A program made the translations under genes and the position numbers. From Firm-04 sp045600205 (GTDB lineage Bacteria; Bacillota; Clostridia; Oscillospirales; Ruminococcaceae): 27,908 bases of DNA. The number at the start of each line of letters is the position of its first letter. Positions within the stretch are counted from its first letter, which is position 1. A model generated the notes under the pieces. That model had not been told where the DNA came from. It made no database searches and worked only from the letters and a program-made list of their open reading frames with translations. The DNA is taken from contig JAZRXM010000022.1 in assembly GCA_045600205.1 (NCBI GenBank), positions 1 through 27,908 of the forward strand, read 5' to 3'. Positions 21,014 to 27,908 of this stretch are shown one piece after another.

Positions 21014-22339
21014 TTGACGTAATGCGAAATGCAGATAGATAAACAAAGCAATTCCATTGAGCAGAAACGCTGCAATCCATGCAGAAGATTCCGCATAAGC
21101 CGTAGCGCGAAATCCGACCCGCGGAATAAACAGAATAATCACGATCACACGCATTGCCATTTCCAGAATGCCCGAAAGCATCGGAATGCCGGGATGCCCC
21201 ATCGCTTGCACACCGCTGCGCACGACAAACAAAAAGTTGACGGCACACAAGGTCAAGCCGCAGAATCTGAAATACTGCATGGCAAGCGAGATGGATTCTT
21301 CCTTGTTCAGCATCACCAACGCAAGCTGACGCGGGAAAAAGTGCATCACTGCGCCCAACGTCACGTATCCGACCGCTGCAATGCCCAGACAGATTCCGAT
21401 GCCTTCCACGATCCGATGATACTTTTTTGCGCCGTAGTTCTGACTGGTAAAGGAGGAAGCCGCAAATCCTGCGGTACAGGCGGGCTGCATAAACAGGTTG
21501 ATGTACTTATTGCAGGCAGAATAGGCTGATGTATAAATCACGCCCATGCCGTTGACGAAAAACTGAATGACAATGCATCCGATGGCGGTGATGGAATTCA
21601 TCAGAGCCATGGGAATGCCGTTGGTCAGCAATTCCACGAAATAACGAAAGTTTTCTTGGAAATCTGATGTGTGCAGTCTGATGATGTCAATGTGCAGTAG
21701 TTTGCGCAGACAAATCAGAGTGGAAAGCAGCTGTGCGGCTACCGTTGCGATGGCTGCGCCCGCTACGCCGATGTGCAGGACGAATACAAAGAGCGAATCC
21801 AGCGCAATGTTGACAATCGTCGAAACCACAATGGCATAGAACGGCGTTTTGCTGTCGCCCAAAGCACGCAGAATCGCGGAACACAGGTTATATGCAATGG
21901 TGACTGCCATACCGCCCAACAGATAGTAGCCGTAGGTCAGGCTATCGTGAAAAATTTCGGGTGATGTTTGCATCAAAAGCAAAATTCGCCGTAAAAACGT
22001 GATCCCGATGCCCGTAAGCAGCACTGCGATAAACACCGCAAGACAAAGTGCCGATGCAATGTTATGCCGCAATCGGTCATATTCTTTTGCGCCGAAACTT
22101 TGCGCAATGGATACGGAAAAACCATTGGTCAATCCCATGGCAAACCCGAAAATCAGAAACGTAATCGAGGACATATTTCCGACCGCTGCGAGTGCTTCAT
22201 CACCGATGCCTTTGCCGACAATCGCCGTATCTGCGACGGTATAGATCTGTTGCAGCATATTGGTGAAAAACAGCGGAAAATAAAATTTCAGAATCAAAGG
22301 GGCGACTTTTCCCTCTGTCATATCGTAGGTTTGAGCCAT
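20984..22339 (-). CDS. MATE-family multidrug/toxin exporter
   Basis: From ATG at 22339 the protein has 451 residues; GAGGTGAGG lies 3-5 nt upstream, and an earlier in-frame ATG at 22360 has no such site. It has twelve hydrophobic helices in two halves. MATE hallmarks are LKFYFPLFFTNMLQQIYTVA at the start, GLTNGFSVSIAQSFGAKEYD in the first half and FTSQNYGAKKYHRI in the second, the paired Q.(F/Y)GAK sites. Members exchange Na+ or H+ for drugs or metabolites across the cytoplasmic membrane. The neighbouring divergent AraC gene probably controls it. Its terminator overlaps the stop codon. The substrate is unknown. Confidence 0.9.
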   Translation of the reverse strand: MAQTYDMTEGKVAPLILKFYFPLFFTNMLQQIYTVADTAIVGKGIGDEALAAVGNMSSITFLIFGFAMGLTNGFSVSIAQSFGAKEYDRLRHNIASALCLAVFIAVLLTGIGITFLRRILLLMQTSPEIFHDSLTYGYYLLGGMAVTIAYNLCSAILRALGDSKTPFYAIVVSTIVNIALDSLFVFVLHIGVAGAAIATVAAQLLSTLICLRKLLHIDIIRLHTSDFQENFRYFVELLTNGIPMALMNSITAIGCIVIQFFVNGMGVIYTSAYSACNKYINLFMQPACTAGFAASSFTSQNYGAKKYHRIVEGIGICLGIAAVGYVTLGAVMHFFPRQLALVMLNKEESISLAMQYFRFCGLTLCAVNFLFVVRSGVQAMGHPGIPMLSGILEMAMRVIVIILFIPRVGFRATAYAESSAWIAAFLLNGIALFIYLHFALRQENTNAVSDE

Positions 22340-22396
22340 AAACCTCACCTCTGCTATCATTATACTGAAAATGCAAAAATATTTCTATTCAAATGA

Positions 22397-22425
22397 TTGC
22401 TTTTTTATCAGAAATCGGATATAAT
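22397..22425 (+). promoter_or_regulatory. Promoter of the AraC-family regulator gene
   Basis: TTGCTT (22397-22402), 17 bp, TATAAT (22420-22425). It lies in the 107-bp divergent region between the MATE and AraC genes. I found no convincing MATE promoter there, although TATAATG occurs on the minus strand near 22359-22364. Confidence 0.6.
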
Positions 22426-22446
22426 ATCATCAGGAGGTGGGGTGAC

Positions 22447-23190
22447 ATGAACACCGCAAAAGATTTGAATTATCGTCTGTTTCTGCATCGGGAAGAAGGA
22501 TTCCGCCGCACCGCATTCCAGACAGAGTTTGAACGGTATTCCTCAATTCAGTCAGGGGATCTGGCGCAGGTTGCGCGTAATTTTCAGGCATCCAAACAGA
22601 ATTTTCTGGCGGGAAAAGGGGTTTTGTCCGCTGACCCGCTGACCAATATCCGGTATCATGTGATTATTGCCACCGCGATGATTGCCAGAATCTGCGTGGA
22701 AGGCAGACTGGATCACGATGCCGCCTACACTTTGAGCGATATTTACATTCAGCGTGCGGATGTCTGCAAAACAGAAGCAGAATTGATTGATTTGCTTGGT
22801 GAAATGCAAATGGATTTTGCAAAACACATGAAAGAATTACAGCACACGGCATCCACTTCGCTCCATGTCCGCAAGTGCATTGACTATATCTATGAGCATC
22901 TGAACGAAAAACTGACACTTGCGGATCTATCCGCGGTGGTGGGGCTGAACGGTTCCTATTTATCGAAATTGTTTGCAAAGGAAACGGGATGCAGCCTGAA
23001 AACATTTATCCTGAAAGCAAAAATCAGTACCGCCGAAAATATGCTGCGGTATTCCGAGCTTTCATCGCTGAAAATTTCGCTTGCGCTGGGATTTTCCTCA
23101 CAAAGCGCGTTTGTGGCGACCTTTCACCGAATCAATGGAGTCACGCCGCGGGAATACAAAAAACTGCACTATCAAAGCGGGTTATTCTGA
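22447..23190 (+). CDS. AraC-family transcriptional regulator
   Basis: From ATG at 22447 the protein has 247 residues, with AGGAGG 9 nt upstream. The N-terminal part (about 1-135) is helical and acidic, with no cupin signature, and probably senses an effector. The C-terminal AraC domain (about 140-245) has two helix-turn-helix units: LTLADLSAVVGLNGSYLSKL with FAKETGCSLKTFI, and LKISLALGFSSQSAFVATFH with the signature end GVTPREYKK. It is divergent from the MATE exporter and directly upstream of the two ABC exporter genes, so it may control either or both. The sensed molecule is unknown. Confidence 0.92.
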   Translation: MNTAKDLNYRLFLHREEGFRRTAFQTEFERYSSIQSGDLAQVARNFQASKQNFLAGKGVLSADPLTNIRYHVIIATAMIARICVEGRLDHDAAYTLSDIYIQRADVCKTEAELIDLLGEMQMDFAKHMKELQHTASTSLHVRKCIDYIYEHLNEKLTLADLSAVVGLNGSYLSKLFAKETGCSLKTFILKAKISTAENMLRYSELSSLKISLALGFSSQSAFVATFHRINGVTPREYKKLHYQSGLF

Positions 23191-23235
23191 TGAACCGGTC
23201 AGGCGTCCCTTGATTCCCTATCGCATAATTTTTTC

Positions 23236-23264
23236 TTGACTTTTCTATAAAATTCTAATATAAT
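23236..23264 (+). promoter_or_regulatory. Promoter of the heterodimeric ABC exporter operon
   Basis: TTGACT (23236-23241), 17 bp, TATAAT (23259-23264), with a leader of about 24-33 nt. Confidence 0.8.
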
Positions 23265-23293
23265 GTGTATGTATCACCTAATTCGGAAAGGAT

Positions 23294-25045
23294 GTGTCAG
23301 ATTTGGTTTTCAAGCATCTCAAAAAGTATTGGCATTTTGCGCTGTTTGCTGCGATTTTCATGGTTCTGGAAGTCTACGTGGACCTCGTGCAGCCTCGCAT
23401 GATGGCGGAAATTGTCGATAACGGCATTCTCGGACTGAACAACAACAATCTGCCAAACATGAGTATCGTCACAGGCACAGGTCTGAAAATGATCCTCATT
23501 GTCATCGGCGGCGGTATCAGCGGTATTCTGAGTGCAGTATTCGCCAATGTATGCAGTCAGAAATTCGGCAACGATATCCGCAAATCCGCATTTGAACGCA
23601 TCATGCACTTCTCCTTCTCGCAGACAGACGACTTTTCAGTCGGTTCCCTGATTACCCGTACCACCAATGACGTCACCCAGATGGAAACGATGGTCGCGCA
23701 AATTATCCGCAGCTGCGTGCGATGCATCATGTTTTTCATTGCAGGCAGTATCGCGCTGGTTTCGCTGGCTGCCGATTTCGGCGTGGTCATTGCAATTGCC
23801 CTGCCGCTGATCCTTCTGGAAATCGGATTTGTCCTCTGGAAAACCAATCCGCTGTTTCAGCTTCTGCAATCCCGCATTGACCACATGAACACCGTCATTC
23901 AGGAAAACATCGCAGGTGCGCGTGTTGTCAAGGCGTTTGTACAGGAAAACCGCGAAAGCAACCGCTTCTCCAAAAGCAACGATGATCTGGTGGACACGCA
24001 ATTCCGCGTTCTCATCCTGATGTCCTATATGCGTCCTGTCATGAACATCGTGCTGAACCTTGCGACCATTGCCATTATCTACATCGGTTCTCTGCGCGTA
24101 CAGGACAGCAGCATTGCGCCCGGTACCGTCATGGCGGCTGTGACCTATCTCTCGCAGATCCTCAACGGCATGATGATGCTCGCCATGATCTTCCAGAACG
24201 TCACGCGCGGCATCACCTCCACCAAACGTCTGAAAGAGATCCTCGCAAGCGAAAGCCCGATCGCAGACGGTCAGGGTGCCCCGCAGACCAATGAAATCGG
24301 CACCGTGACGTTCAAAGGGGTCAGCTTTGCATTCCCCGATTCGGGCGTCAACATTCTCCACGATATCTCGCTGCACGTTGGCAAAGGCGAAACGCTCGCA
24401 GTCATCGGCGAAACGGGCTGCGGTAAAAGTTCGCTCATCCACCTGATTCCCCGCTTCTACGACGTCACGGCAGGCAGCGTGGAAGTGGACGGCGTCAACG
24501 TCAAGGATTACAAACTCTCGGAACTGCGCGATAAAATCTCGATTGTGCTGCAAAAAAGCGAATTGTTCAGCACCACCATCCGCGAAAACATTTTGCTTGG
24601 CAAGCCCGACGCCTCGGAAGATGAGGTCCACGCGGCTGCCCTTGCGGCGCAGGCAGATGATTTCATCATGCAGCAGCCGCAGCAATACGACACACCCGTT
24701 GCGGAATCCGGCATGAGCCTTTCGGGCGGTCAGCGACAGAGAATCGCCATCAGCCGCGGATTGCTCAAAAAAGCGGAGATCCTCATTCTCGATGATTCCA
24801 CCTCCGCACTGGATTTCAAAACGGAAGCCAATCTGCAAAACGCCCTGCGCACGCAGTATCAGGACACCACAAAAATCATTATCGCACAGCGCATCTCCTC
24901 TGTACAGCACGCAGACCGCATTGCGGTACTGGATAACGGCACGGTCATTGCCTGCGATCAACACGAAAAACTCCTGCAATCCTGCAAGGTCTATCAGGAT
25001 ATCTACGCATCGCAGCTGAAGAAAGAGGGTGAGCAGAATGGCTGA
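23294..25045 (+). CDS. ABC exporter half-transporter with degenerate ATP site
   Basis: The protein has 583 residues. The start is either GTG at 23294 or TTG at 23303; GGAAAGGA suits the TTG better by spacing. Six membrane helices (about 10-310) lead to the nucleotide-binding domain: Walker A GETGCGKSS, Q-loop LQKSELF, signature LSGGQRQRIA, Walker B ILILDDSTSALD and switch IIIAQRISSV. The catalytic Glu after Walker B is Asp and the switch His is Gln, so its own Walker site is degenerate, while its LSGGQ signature is canonical. This is the usual subunit split in heterodimeric exporters (BmrCD, LmrCD, TM287/288). The next gene overlaps by 8 nt and supplies the canonical half. It exports drugs, lipids or peptides; the substrate is unknown. 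Confidence 0.93.
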   Translation: MSDLVFKHLKKYWHFALFAAIFMVLEVYVDLVQPRMMAEIVDNGILGLNNNNLPNMSIVTGTGLKMILIVIGGGISGILSAVFANVCSQKFGNDIRKSAFERIMHFSFSQTDDFSVGSLITRTTNDVTQMETMVAQIIRSCVRCIMFFIAGSIALVSLAADFGVVIAIALPLILLEIGFVLWKTNPLFQLLQSRIDHMNTVIQENIAGARVVKAFVQENRESNRFSKSNDDLVDTQFRVLILMSYMRPVMNIVLNLATIAIIYIGSLRVQDSSIAPGTVMAAVTYLSQILNGMMMLAMIFQNVTRGITSTKRLKEILASESPIADGQGAPQTNEIGTVTFKGVSFAFPDSGVNILHDISLHVGKGETLAVIGETGCGKSSLIHLIPRFYDVTAGSVEVDGVNVKDYKLSELRDKISIVLQKSELFSTTIRENILLGKPDASEDEVHAAALAAQADDFIMQQPQQYDTPVAESGMSLSGGQRQRIAISRGLLKKAEILILDDSTSALDFKTEANLQNALRTQYQDTTKIIIAQRISSVQHADRIAVLDNGTVIACDQHEKLLQSCKVYQDIYASQLKKEGEQNG

Positions 25046-26846
25046 TACCCCATCCAAAACGCCCAGCTTCGGCAGAAACCGCGGCAACATGGGCAAACCG
25101 ATCGAAAAAGCCGAAAATGTCGGTGCGACCCTGAAACGACTGCTTTCGTTTTTCCGCTCGGAAACACTGTTTGTATCCGTCATGGGCATTGTCGTACTGA
25201 TCTGCGTCATTGCATCGGTCATTGCGCCAAGCTTCCAGAGTTCCGCCATTGACCAGATCGTTGCAGGAAACTTCGGCAGATTACCGCATTTCCTCGTACT
25301 TATGCTGGTCACTTACCTGATTCACGGTGCCGCAACGCTCGCACAAGGCTATCTGAGTGCATCACTCAGCCAACGCATCGTCAGCAAACTGCGCAAAACC
25401 CTGTTCGATAAAATCGTACATTTGCCGATTTCCTATCTGGATTCGCACTCTCACGGCGACCTCATCAGCCGCATGACCAACGACGTCGAAAACATTTCCG
25501 GCATTATCTCATCCTCGCTGAGCTCCTTGTTTTCAGGCGTCCTGACCCTCATCGGCACGTTCATCATGATGCTCTATTACAGCGTGCCGCTCGGACTCCT
25601 CTCCTGCTCCACCATTTTCCTGACAGTCCTGTTTACCAGCTTCATCACCAAGCGGATGCGCAAATATTACGTCAAACAACAGACACTGCTCGGCGAACTG
25701 AACGGTACCGTTGAGGAAATGGTGACCAATTACAAGACCATCTCCGCCTACAATCAGCAGGACAGCGTCATCAAAACCTTTACCAAAACCGCTGATAACC
25801 TCACCGTAACGGGCATCATTGCCAAAAGCATCAGCAACTGCATGGGTCCTGTCATGAATATGCTCAGCAACATTTCTTTCGTCATCGTATCCGTGTTCGG
25901 CGCGTATTTTGCGCTCAAAGGCTACATCACGGTCGGTGTCATCTCTGCATTCATCATCTATTCCAAGCAGTTCTCGCGCCCCATCAACGAACTTTCTCAG
26001 CTTTACGGCGAAATTCAGACCGCCATCGCAGGCGCAGAACGCGTATTCTCCGTCCTCGATGCCGATTCCGAGCATTTTGAAGGTCAGCACATTGACGTCA
26101 ACAATGTCCGCGGCATCATCGAATTCAAAAACGTCAATTTCTCTTATGTCCCCGAAAAGCGCGTCATCTCTGACTTTACGCTCAAAATCGAATCCGGTAA
26201 AAAAATCGCGCTGGTCGGCTCGACAGGCAGCGGCAAAACGACAATCATCAACCTGCTCATGCGATTCTATGACATCGACAGCGGCGAAATCCTCCTGGAC
26301 GGACAGAATATCAGGGACATCGCCCTCGGTGACCTCCGCGACAGCATCGGCATTGTTTTACAGGATACCAAGCTGTTTACGGATACCATCCGCGGAAATA
26401 TCGCCTATGCAGTACCGAATCCGACACAGGAAGAACTCGACCGTGCCGCGGAATTCAGCTACTGCGACAAAGTCATCAAAAAGCTCCCCGAGCAGTACGA
26501 CACCATGCTCTCGCAGACCAGCGTCAGCCTCTCTCAGGGCGAGCAGCAGCTCATCGCCATCGGCAGAGCGTTCCTCTCCTATCCGCAGATCCTGATTCTC
26601 GATGAGGCAACCTCCAACGTCGATACGCGCACAGAGCTGAATATCCAGAACGCCATGAATCAGCTCATGAAAGACCGTACCAGCTTGATTATCGCGCACC
26701 GCCTTTCCACCATTCAGGACGCCGACCAGATCATCGTCATGGATCAGGGTCAGATTGTCGAAAGCGGCAATCATAAGGAATTGCTCGCACAGCACGGCAA
26801 GTACTACGACCTCTATATGACCCAGTTTGCAGGTCAGGCAACCTGA
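25038..26846 (+). CDS. ABC exporter half-transporter with canonical ATP site
   Basis: From ATG at 25038 the protein has 602 residues; GAGGGTGAG lies upstream, and a GTG at 25029 is possible. An N-terminal cytoplasmic extension of about 40 residues (MADTPSKTPSFGRNRGNMG) precedes six membrane helices and the nucleotide-binding domain: Walker A GSTGSGKTT, Q-loop LQDTKLF, signature LSQGEQQLIA, Walker B ILILDEATSNVD and His switch LIIAHRLSTI. Glu and His are intact, but the signature is LSQGE instead of LSGGQ. In the dimer its Walker motifs pair with the partner's LSGGQ to form the working site, and its LSQGE faces the partner's degenerate Walker motifs. Overlapping genes indicate coupled translation. 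Confidence 0.93.
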   Translation: MADTPSKTPSFGRNRGNMGKPIEKAENVGATLKRLLSFFRSETLFVSVMGIVVLICVIASVIAPSFQSSAIDQIVAGNFGRLPHFLVLMLVTYLIHGAATLAQGYLSASLSQRIVSKLRKTLFDKIVHLPISYLDSHSHGDLISRMTNDVENISGIISSSLSSLFSGVLTLIGTFIMMLYYSVPLGLLSCSTIFLTVLFTSFITKRMRKYYVKQQTLLGELNGTVEEMVTNYKTISAYNQQDSVIKTFTKTADNLTVTGIIAKSISNCMGPVMNMLSNISFVIVSVFGAYFALKGYITVGVISAFIIYSKQFSRPINELSQLYGEIQTAIAGAERVFSVLDADSEHFEGQHIDVNNVRGIIEFKNVNFSYVPEKRVISDFTLKIESGKKIALVGSTGSGKTTIINLLMRFYDIDSGEILLDGQNIRDIALGDLRDSIGIVLQDTKLFTDTIRGNIAYAVPNPTQEELDRAAEFSYCDKVIKKLPEQYDTMLSQTSVSLSQGEQQLIAIGRAFLSYPQILILDEATSNVDTRTELNIQNAMNQLMKDRTSLIIAHRLSTIQDADQIIVMDQGQIVESGNHKELLAQHGKYYDLYMTQFAGQAT

Positions 26847-26873
26847 TTTCCTCGCCATTTGCAAATATACAAA

Positions 26874-26908
26874 AAACGGACGTGAACCACATCGGCTCAC
26901 GTCCGTTT
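26874..26908. terminator. Bidirectional terminator between the ABC operon and the LRR/dockerin gene
   Basis: AAACGGACGTGA (26874-26885) pairs with TCACGTCCGTTT (26897-26908), plus inner CC/GG pairs. TGTATTT follows on the plus strand and TTTTGTATATT on the minus strand, so it serves both convergent units. Confidence 0.85.
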
Positions 26909-26923
26909 GTATTTGGAAGCAGA

Positions 26924-27908
26924 TTACACCAAACGTGCAATGATTTTCAGGATCTGCGTGACATCTGCCATTGTCACCAGACCATCATGATTACAGTCAG
27001 CGCAAATCAGTCCCTCCGATGATATATTACACGGGCTCTCGGCAATATATCTGCAAAGTACTACAGCATCCGATATTTTGATTTTTCCATCGCCGTCAAC
27101 ATCACCGTACAGATGTGTTTCCGGAACTTCCGTTTCGGGAATCTCGTAATCGTAATGAATGGCTACGCTTTCCAAAACATCATTTCCGCTGCCAATCGTT
27201 ACCTTGCTCCATTCATCCTCGCTGTGCTCTGCATTGAACGCGGTAAGCCCTGTGCAGCCGCTGAATGCGGAATCGCCGATAGTCTGAATCGTATCAGGAA
27301 GAATGACTTCCTCCAGAAAATCCATCCCGTAGAATGTTTCCGGTAAGATTTCTGTTCCGCTTGTCACAGTTATCTTTTTCAGGGAAACGGGATAATATGC
27401 ATAAACTGAATTATTCACATGCGCTTGAGAATGAACTCCAAGCGCACCTGACGTTTTTACTTCTATATTCTTAGAAGATCCGATATTCGGTGATTGTACA
27501 TATGCTGCAATGATTGCATGGGTACGCACTGCATCTGGATTATCATCCTCTTTGGAGTAAGAGGGTACCACATCAAACGGAATCGTCAAGCTTGCTATGG
27601 ATTCACAGTTTCGGAAGATGAATGATCCGATTTTTTCCACACCATCTGCTACAGTTGCCTCTGTCAGATTGACACAGCTTTCAAATATTCTTTCGTCCAA
27701 AGTTTTTACATTAGAGGGAATCATGACCGAATCAATACCATCACAATTTGCAAATGCCGTTTCTCCAATGAATGACAACGTTTTCGGGAAAACGATATCG
27801 CCCCATTCAATTGCCTTACAGTTGGAAAAAGCATTTGCTTCAATTGTTTCCAATTGACTTGGGAACAATTTTCCATCAAATGAAAGCTTGTTTAAGTTCG
27901 TACAATTT
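26924..27908 (-). CDS. LRR_5 (BspA-like) protein with C-terminal dockerin (5' end outside window)
   Basis: The frame is open to the right edge, with at least 327 residues present. Several LRR_5 repeats show the pattern FP..L..I...AF.NC, for example FPSQLETIEANAFSNCKAIE and FPKTLSFIGETAFANCDGID, followed by two more blocks. An island without repeats comes next (SYSKEDDNPDAVRTHAIIAA), then another LRR block (LPDTIQTIGDSAFSGCTGL). The C-terminal type I dockerin has loops GDVDGDGKIKISDAV and CNHDGLVTMADV and ends ILKIIARLV. The N-terminus, presumably with a signal peptide, is not in the window. It is expected to be a secreted binding protein that docks on a cohesin scaffold. The repeat type matches the cytoplasmic LRR_5 protein at 10440 but the rest differs. 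Confidence 0.9.
   Translation of the reverse strand, partial: NCTNLNKLSFDGKLFPSQLETIEANAFSNCKAIEWGDIVFPKTLSFIGETAFANCDGIDSVMIPSNVKTLDERIFESCVNLTEATVADGVEKIGSFIFRNCESIASLTIPFDVVPSYSKEDDNPDAVRTHAIIAAYVQSPNIGSSKNIEVKTSGALGVHSQAHVNNSVYAYYPVSLKKITVTSGTEILPETFYGMDFLEEVILPDTIQTIGDSAFSGCTGLTAFNAEHSEDEWSKVTIGSGNDVLESVAIHYDYEIPETEVPETHLYGDVDGDGKIKISDAVVLCRYIAESPCNISSEGLICADCNHDGLVTMADVTQILKIIARLV

Noticed and set aside
23636..25312. 558-codon minus-strand frame across the first ABC exporter gene
   Set aside because: Shadow of GC-rich coding sequence. The plus strand encodes a complete ABC exporter with all expected motifs.

Overview
The window looks like an accessory region of a low-to-mid GC Gram-positive anaerobe of the Ruminococcus/Oscillospiraceae type. 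The evidence is four secreted proteins ending in type I dockerin modules plus a fifth dockerin relic, textbook SigA promoters (TTGACA-N17-TATAAT), AGGAGG-type ribosome binding sites, and Clostridia-type gene families: BspA-like LRR proteins, LytTR/DUF3021 and ECF sigma factors. No rRNA, tRNA, CRISPR array or riboswitch was recognised. The species assignment is inference.

Layout. 1-860: tail of an unknown plus-strand gene, a 5'-truncated membrane-anchored protein and an IS66 transposase C-terminal relic. 858-2882: secreted M4 metallopeptidase with dockerin. 3080-3770: remains of a chopped operon with an intact 40-codon peptide gene, abutting a fragment of a C1A cysteine peptidase. 3938-7001: the most notable unit. 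A metallo-beta-lactamase-fold protein, a LytTR DNA-binding regulator and a DUF3021-like membrane protein form one operon, followed by a separately transcribed secreted protein. The operon and the secreted-protein gene have matching promoters. Each carries three TAAGTTGCA direct repeats, 21 and 20 bp apart, abutting a perfect -35 box. 7060-9200: decayed DNA with coding fragments, a truncated response regulator, an intact membrane-anchored protein and a second IS66 relic. 9199-14008: hypothetical proteins, a cytoplasmic LRR_5 protein, and an ECF sigma factor start fused by deletion to the tail of another gene.

14148-16872: an ECF sigma factor, a one-pass anti-sigma-like protein and a secreted dockerin protein in one operon, with a SigA promoter and a possible ECF promoter. 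17206-17508: the HU DNA-binding protein. 17873-20695: a 940-residue secreted protein of about 27 DUF285-type 26-residue repeats with a C-terminal dockerin. 20859-21013: an orphan promoter followed by a terminator, a candidate small RNA. 20984-26846: a MATE exporter, a divergent AraC regulator, and a heterodimeric ABC exporter with one degenerate and one canonical ATP site. From 26924 to the edge: the 3' part of a secreted LRR_5 plus dockerin protein.

How it may work together (inference): the dockerin proteins would dock onto cohesin scaffolds encoded elsewhere, since no cohesin is seen here. The ECF operon couples a membrane sensor to one such protein. The LytTR unit resembles LytTR regulatory systems in which a membrane protein restrains a LytTR activator, here with a hydrolase-fold partner and a secreted output. 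Many truncated genes, two IS66 relics and a 21-25 bp dispersed repeat indicate repeated insertion and deletion.
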